From: Flavobacterium psychrophilum | GTDB taxonomy: Bacteria; Bacteroidota; Bacteroidia; Flavobacteriales; Flavobacteriaceae | Assembly: GCA_945860385.1 (NCBI GenBank) | Contig: CAMAQD010000024.1 | Span: 1 to 54,681 of the forward strand | Direction: 5' to 3' | DNA: 54,681 nt | Part shown: positions 50,978 through 54,681 of the stretch, in pieces | Layout of the letters: each line of letters starts with the position of its first letter | How positions within the stretch are numbered: the stretch's first letter is position 1 | Position numbers and translations under genes: made by a program | Notes under the pieces: model-generated | The model's database searches: none | What the model was told of the DNA's origin: nothing | The model's input: the letters and a program-made list of their open reading frames with translations, nothing else

Positions 50978-51781
50978 ATGTCACAAGATACCAAAGAATT
51001 AAAACTCGCCGTCCTTATTGATGCCGATAATGTTCCTTACAGCAATGTAAAAGGAATGATGGAAGAAATTGCCAAATACGGAACGCCAACTACCAAACGT
51101 ATTTATGCCGATTGGACCAAACCGAATGCCGGCGGTTGGAAAAGCGTTTTATTAGAACACGCCATTACTCCTATTCAACAATACAGTTACACCGTTGGGA
51201 AAAATTCTTCGGATTCGGCTATGATTATCGATGCAATGGATTTGTTGTACTCCGATAAAGTGGATGGATTTTGCATTGTTTCCAGCGACAGCGATTTCAC
51301 TCGATTAGCCATACGTTTACGAGAATCTGGAATGAAAGTCATTGGCATTGGAGAAAAGAAAACGCCCAATTCATTCATTGTAGCCTGTGACAGATTTATC
51401 TACATAGAAGTTTTAGACGGAGCCATTAAGAAAAAATCACCAAAAAGCAGGTTATCCGAAGAAAGCAAAAAAGTAATTGATAAAGTAGCTGCAAAAACTC
51501 CCGAGAAACCAGAACCAAAACCACTCAATAAAATAGACAACCAAACTATAGAACTCATTGAAGATACGCTCGAAGCAATTGGTGACGAAGATGGTTGGGC
51601 ATTCCTAGGAGATGTTGGAAACCTCATTGTGAAGAAAAAACCAGAATTCGATCCCAGAAATTACGGATTTTCAAAGCTTACGCCGATGCTAAAATCCTTA
51701 ACTGATATTCTTGAAATCGACGAAAGAGAATCTGATAAAAAAGGAATCAAACACGTTTTTGTGAGGTTACGCTATAGTTAG
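50978..51781 (+). CDS. NYN domain and OST-HTH/LOTUS protein
   Basis: A 267-residue protein starting 3 bp after the GDYXXLXY stop. The N-terminal NYN/LabA-like PIN domain has the acidic residues in VLIDADN (about 11-17), KNSSDSAMIIDAMDLL (about 75-90) and IVSSDSDF (about 99-106), so a metal-dependent ribonuclease site is complete. A linker (about 145-180, rich in Lys and Pro) leads to a LOTUS/OST-HTH domain (DEDGWAFLGDVGNLIVKKKPEFDPRNYGFSKLTPMLKSL). Such proteins bind and probably cleave RNA. It is the last gene before the small-RNA cluster. Confidence 0.9.
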   Translation: MSQDTKELKLAVLIDADNVPYSNVKGMMEEIAKYGTPTTKRIYADWTKPNAGGWKSVLLEHAITPIQQYSYTVGKNSSDSAMIIDAMDLLYSDKVDGFCIVSSDSDFTRLAIRLRESGMKVIGIGEKKTPNSFIVACDRFIYIEVLDGAIKKKSPKSRLSEESKKVIDKVAAKTPEKPEPKPLNKIDNQTIELIEDTLEAIGDEDGWAFLGDVGNLIVKKKPEFDPRNYGFSKLTPMLKSLTDILEIDERESDKKGIKHVFVRLRYS

Positions 51782-51796
51782 TGATAAGTTTATAAA

Positions 51797-51933
51797 ACAA
51801 AAAAGGAGGGCTTTTTACAGTCCTCCAATTTTTGATTTTGATTTACAATTATTTACTTCGAACCACCCTTTAGTTGATTAATAAATAATCCTCCATATTT
51901 CGATGATTAAGCAAACAAGTAATTAATCAAAAC
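51797..51933 (-). ncRNA. Candidate small RNA family, copy 1
   Basis: On the minus strand: box TACTTTTG (plus 51940-51947), then a predicted start near 51933. GGTTTTGATTAATTACTTG lies near the 5' end and AAATCAAAATC near the 3' end; GGTTTTGATT pairs with AATCAAAATC. An apical hairpin GATTA-TTTAT-TAATC is in the middle. It ends in GGAGG...CCTCC (51805-51826) followed by T. No ORF of useful size is present. Confidence 0.65.
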
Positions 51934-52093
51934 CATATTCAAAAGTAAAATATTTATTCTCATAATGCAATGAAAAACAATATTTTAACAGCAAATTAAC
52001 GCGCAAAATTTAGGGAGATTAAATACTGTAATAAAACAGATACAATTGAAAATAAGACAAAAACAAAGCTTTTCTTCCTTGAAAATTTGACAC

Positions 52094-52227
52094 AAAAAAG
52101 GAGGTCTTTTTACAGACCTCCAATTGTAGATTTTGATTTACCATTATCAGCTTCTACCTCACGATACAACTGACTATTGAATAATCTTCTCTGTTCAGAT
52201 TGATATAAACAAGTAATTAATCAAAAC
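52094..52227 (-). ncRNA. Candidate small RNA family, copy 2
   Basis: Box TATCTTTG (plus 52234-52241). The same 5' GGTTTTGATTAATTACTTG and 3' GGTAAATCAAAATCTAC form the closing stem. The apical hairpin is GATTAT-TCA-ATAGTC, with a G-U in place of one Watson-Crick pair. Terminator GGAGGTC-N8-GACCTCC (52100-52121) with T6. The upstream region TTGAATTAAAAATA is shared with copy 3. Confidence 0.7.
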
Positions 52228-52370
52228 CACACTCAAAGATACAATTATTTTTAATTCAACAGTCTAGTTAACAACACTTTAACTAATTATTAACAAATGA
52301 TTTAAAATGGCTTTAGATCATTCAAAAAAAGCCAACAATACTGTCAGCTTTTAAATACATTTTTCAAAAA

Positions 52371-52802
52371 TTATGCTTTCGTAAAAGACATATTTACAAT
52401 AAGTGTTAATCCATCTTCAGTTTCAGAATATTTTATTACCAATATTGAACTTGTTAGGTTTACTATTTCAACGGGTATAATAATTCCATCAGATGTAATA
52501 GTAATCATGTTGCCACTTTTAGACCAAGTACCGCTACTAGTATTTAACACACAATTCGAACCAGAATAATCACCTTCTTTCAGGATACCGCCTTCCGCGA
52601 ACTCAATGTAATCTTTCATACATCCAGGTTCGTTTCCTTCATAATCCAGTTCAGGTGAAGTTACATCGTTAACTGTTACGCTCATCTTGTTAAAATTCCA
52701 TTTCCCATCAATTGTCGTTGCTAATGAAGAATCATTATCATCACTACAGGAAGAAAAAGTCAAAGCCAATAACGAAATAAATAAAATACTAATTTTTTTC
52801 AT
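52371..52802 (-). CDS. Lipocalin-like lipoprotein (copy in repeat unit)
   Basis: A 143-residue lipoprotein: MKKISILFISLLALTFSSC (Cys 19). The mature domain IDGKWNFNKMSV...EPGCMKDYIEFAEGGILKEGDYSGSNCVLNTSSGTWSKSGNMITI follows the lipocalin-like family of Bacteroidota (PF13648 type): GKW at the first strand, C-x-KD-x-I-x-F, a second cysteine and GTW. The two cysteines probably form a disulfide. The ligand is unknown. The start at 52802 is chosen for the signal peptide. A paralogue is at 53205, and a small-RNA copy lies on each side. Confidence 0.85.
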   Translation of the reverse strand: MKKISILFISLLALTFSSCSDDNDSSLATTIDGKWNFNKMSVTVNDVTSPELDYEGNEPGCMKDYIEFAEGGILKEGDYSGSNCVLNTSSGTWSKSGNMITITSDGIIIPVEIVNLTSSILVIKYSETEDGLTLIVNMSFTKA

Positions 52803-52982
52803 AATAATATGGTTTAAATTAATAACTATTTCAAAAAACACACTTAAATTTACAAAAAAAAAACTTAATCAACTAATTAACAATCAATTAACTTGCAATA
52901 ATAAAATACAAGCAGTCAATCCAAAATCACAAAATTATAAATTTGAAAAATAAATTTAAGTACCAATTTCAATATAAAATAA

Positions 52983-53116
52983 AAAAAAGGAGGTCTTTTT
53001 ACAGACCTCCCATCGTAGATTTTGATTTACCATTATCAACTTTATACCTTACGGCAGCTGACTATTGAATAACATATTCTTATGCAGATTGTACACTCAA
53101 GTAATTAATCAAAACC
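52983..53116 (-). ncRNA. Candidate small RNA family, copy 3
   Basis: Box TACATTTG (plus 53122-53129). The 5' GGTTTTGATTAATTACTTG, the 3' GGTAAATCAAAATCTAC and the terminator GGAGGTC-N8-GACCTCC (52989-53010) with T8 are all present. The apical stem GTTAT-TCA-ATAGT is conserved in position. The first ATG after the predicted start reads ATG TGG TTT TGA, so it is not coding. Confidence 0.7.
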
Positions 53117-53204
53117 ACATTCAAATGTACAAATATTTTTAATTCAATATATTAAATATCAACATTTTAACAATAAATTATACCTTTAATAGTTCCTTCA
53201 TCGA

Positions 53205-53648
53205 TTATTTTGTGAAATACAAGTTTAGAGTACCTGATTTTCCTTCGTAAGTTCCATTTATTTTTAAAATTAGCTCAGTTGCAGAAAGACTTGCTATTTC
53301 AAAAGTACCATTAAAACTAGAGCCAGTAACAGCAATAATTAAATTAGTGCCACTTAGAGACCACGTTCCACTTCTTTGTTCAAGTATACAAGTCGCTGGA
53401 TAATTACCATATTTAGCAACACCTCCATTAAGAAGTTCGATATAATCTTTACTACATCCATCTTCATTTCTAAAATAATCAGTTGTATAAGGAAGCGTAA
53501 AACCACTAGAAGATACTGTTGATTTATTAAAATTCCATTTACCTTCTATAAAATTTACATCTACAGGACCGCTAATATCTTTGGTGCAGGATGTAAATAC
53601 CGTTCCAAGAACTAATACGAAAACAAATAAGGTGCTCAATTTTTTCAT
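53205..53648 (-). CDS. Lipocalin-like lipoprotein
   Basis: A 147-residue lipoprotein with signal MKKLSTLFVFVLVLGTVFTSC (Cys 21). The domain IEGKWNFNKSTVSSSGF...EDGCSKDYIELLNGGVAKYGNYPATCILEQRSGTWSLSGTNLIIAV aligns with the paralogue at 52371 (GKWNFNK, C-x-KDYIE, GTWS-SG). The two genes are in the same orientation, and each is followed by a copy of the small RNA, so they look like a duplicated unit. A promoter-like TATCCTTG lies at 53673-53680 on this strand. Confidence 0.85.
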   Translation of the reverse strand: MKKLSTLFVFVLVLGTVFTSCTKDISGPVDVNFIEGKWNFNKSTVSSSGFTLPYTTDYFRNEDGCSKDYIELLNGGVAKYGNYPATCILEQRSGTWSLSGTNLIIAVTGSSFNGTFEIASLSATELILKINGTYEGKSGTLNLYFTK

Positions 53649-53830
53649 TTTATATTTAAATTAGTTATCGTACAAGGATAAGAAAAAAATGTAAAACCAA
53701 AAAGTTAGTCTGTTAATCTACTCAAAACAAGAACAAATAACAAGTTTAATCTTATGATATAATAAAACTGATTCTAAGTAAATACAACAAAATGAAAATC
53801 AAAAATTACAATACCATTTTCAAAACGGTG

Positions 53831-53838
53831 TATATTTG
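53831..53838 (+). promoter_or_regulatory. -7 box TATATTTG for rdgB
   Basis: It lies 25 bp before the ATG at 53864, inside the possible upstream extension of the frame, which therefore is probably untranslated. Confidence 0.55.
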
Positions 53839-53863
53839 CTTTTTATCCCGTAAAATAAAAAAT

Positions 53864-54436
53864 ATGAAACTCGTTTTTGCAACCAATAACAAAAATAAAA
53901 TCATCGAAGTGCAGCAGATGCTGCCTCCAACTATCGAAATCATAAGCCTCGAAAGTATTGGCTGTCTTGAAGAAATTCCAGAAACGGCGGATACTATAGA
54001 AGAAAATGCTATTATGAAAGCTAATTATATAACTCAAAAATACGGTTACGATTGCTTTGCCGATGATACAGGATTGGAAGTCGAAGCATTAAATGGTGAA
54101 CCTGGGGTTTTATCAGCTAGATATGCAGGAGAACAACGTAATTCTGAAGACAATATGAATAAATTATTGGAAGCTTTAGTTGATCAAACCAATAGAAAAG
54201 CCCAATTCAAAACCGTAATTGCACTAAATTTAAACGGTAAACAAGACCTTTTTACAGGAATTGCTCTTGGCGAAATCACTTTGGAAAAAACAGGAAATCA
54301 GGGCTTTGGCTATGACCCTATCTTTAAACCCGAAGGATATGAAGCTACTTTTGCGCAACTTTCACTAGAAGAAAAAGGAACAATCAGCCATCGTGGCAAG
54401 GCAATGGAACAACTTATAGCGTTCTTAAAAAACTAA
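53864..54436 (+). CDS. rdgB: XTP/dITP diphosphatase
   Basis: A 190-residue HAM1/RdgB nucleotide pyrophosphatase. MKLVFATNNKNKIIEVQQML is the S/T-x-N-x-x-K substrate motif, FADDTGLEVEALNGEPGVLSARYAG (about 66-90) holds the catalytic acidic residues, and GFGYDPIF (about 146) and TISHRGKAMEQLIAFL close the family signature. It hydrolyses deaminated purine nucleotides (dITP, XTP) to the monophosphate and keeps them out of DNA. It stands alone with its own promoter. Confidence 0.95.
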   Translation: MKLVFATNNKNKIIEVQQMLPPTIEIISLESIGCLEEIPETADTIEENAIMKANYITQKYGYDCFADDTGLEVEALNGEPGVLSARYAGEQRNSEDNMNKLLEALVDQTNRKAQFKTVIALNLNGKQDLFTGIALGEITLEKTGNQGFGYDPIFKPEGYEATFAQLSLEEKGTISHRGKAMEQLIAFLKN

Positions 54437-54507
54437 CTAATTGATTTTCAAATAGTATTAAAAAGGCTAATCTAAATTTCGTATTAGATTTTCTCGTTTA
54501 TTCAACG

Positions 54508-54515
54508 TACCTTTG
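54508..54515 (+). promoter_or_regulatory. -7 box TACCTTTG before the second helicase
   Basis: CAACGTACCTTTGCGC is nearly the same as the region before the helicase at 2224. The ATG is 22 bp downstream of the end of the box. Confidence 0.65.
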
Positions 54516-54536
54516 CGCCAAATTTTAAAAATACAT

Positions 54537-54681
54537 ATGAATAAATTTGAACAATTAGGATTGAGTGAATCGCTACAACGTGCGATTATCGATCTAGGAT
54601 TTGAGAATCCGACCGAAGTACAGGAGAAAGCGATTCCCCTATTATTGGAACAAGACACAGATTTAGTTGCGTTGGCTCAGA
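54537..54681 (+). CDS. DEAD-box RNA helicase, N-terminal fragment cut by window edge
   Basis: Only 48 codons are visible: MNKFEQLGLSESLQRAIIDLGFENPTEVQEKAIPLLL and then the beginning of motif I (DLVALAQ). F-x-x-L-G-L and the Q motif GFENPTEVQ identify a DeaD/CsdA-type helicase. The rest lies beyond the window. Confidence 0.85.
   Translation, partial: MNKFEQLGLSESLQRAIIDLGFENPTEVQEKAIPLLLEQDTDLVALAQ

Noticed and set aside
51797..53116. Small-RNA units as short protein genes
   Set aside because: The first ATG in copy 3 is followed by a stop after three codons and no frame is shared by the three copies.

Overview
The window looks like a chromosomal segment of a Flavobacterium-like member of the Bacteroidota. 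The evidence is the AT-rich base composition, repeated TAnnTTTG promoter boxes with very short leaders, few Shine-Dalgarno sequences, and a typical flavobacterial gene set: a BatA-type protein, TamB with lipoprotein TamL, a one-chain E1 alpha/beta dehydrogenase, YfhO, DUF4834, a GDYXXLXY protein and lipocalin-like lipoproteins. No rRNA, tRNA, CRISPR array, insertion sequence or phage was recognised.

Layout. 1-850: a small lipoprotein gene between two large imperfect hairpins that resemble integron attC sites, with no integrase in view. 1350-10544: CHAD protein, DEAD-box helicase, lactonase, BatA-type protein, a dihydroorotase homologue without its HxH metal site, DUF4870 protein, esterase, a membrane-anchored protein and an MBL-fold hydrolase. 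10641-20000: conserved protein of unknown function, Bcp peroxiredoxin, an Nth-type glycosylase without iron-sulfur cysteines, a 47-residue protein missed by ordinary ORF cut-offs, an ECF sigma factor, the first UvrA paralogue and an S9 peptidase. 20239-27628: tamB and tamL. 27670-30005: a frameshifted Fic gene whose promoter overlaps a perfect 13-bp inverted repeat, a lipoprotein and a small conserved protein. 30228-39529: the canonical UvrA, a LOG protein, an M1-like protein without HExxH, and the fused E1. 39643-45262 (minus strand): a glycan/envelope operon of DUF4834, YfhO, glycosyltransferase and flippase. 45387-51781: outer-membrane protein, GNAT-like protein, alpha-oxoamine synthase (sphingolipid or sulfonolipid type), DUF2157 and GDYXXLXY pair, and a NYN-LOTUS protein. 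51797-53648: three copies of a candidate small RNA interleaved with two lipocalin-like lipoproteins. 53864-54681: rdgB and the start of a second DEAD-box helicase.

The strongest candidates for something undescribed are four. (1) A three-copy family of about 135-nt minus-strand RNAs at 51.8-53.1 kb, each with a TAnnTTTG box, a closing stem, an apical hairpin and a rho-independent terminator. (2) A dispersed structured element of about 95-150 nt, with three clear copies on either strand (33.2, 48.9-49.1 and 12.7-12.8 kb), each just upstream of and co-oriented with a gene. (3) The attC-like cassette at the left edge. (4) The Fic gene with its palindromic candidate operator. Several enzyme homologues lack hallmark residues (PyrC-like, Nth, M1-like, first UvrA zinc module), and heptameric tandem repeats sit between genes and at one gene junction.

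All functional statements are read from sequence motifs and family knowledge; no database search was possible.
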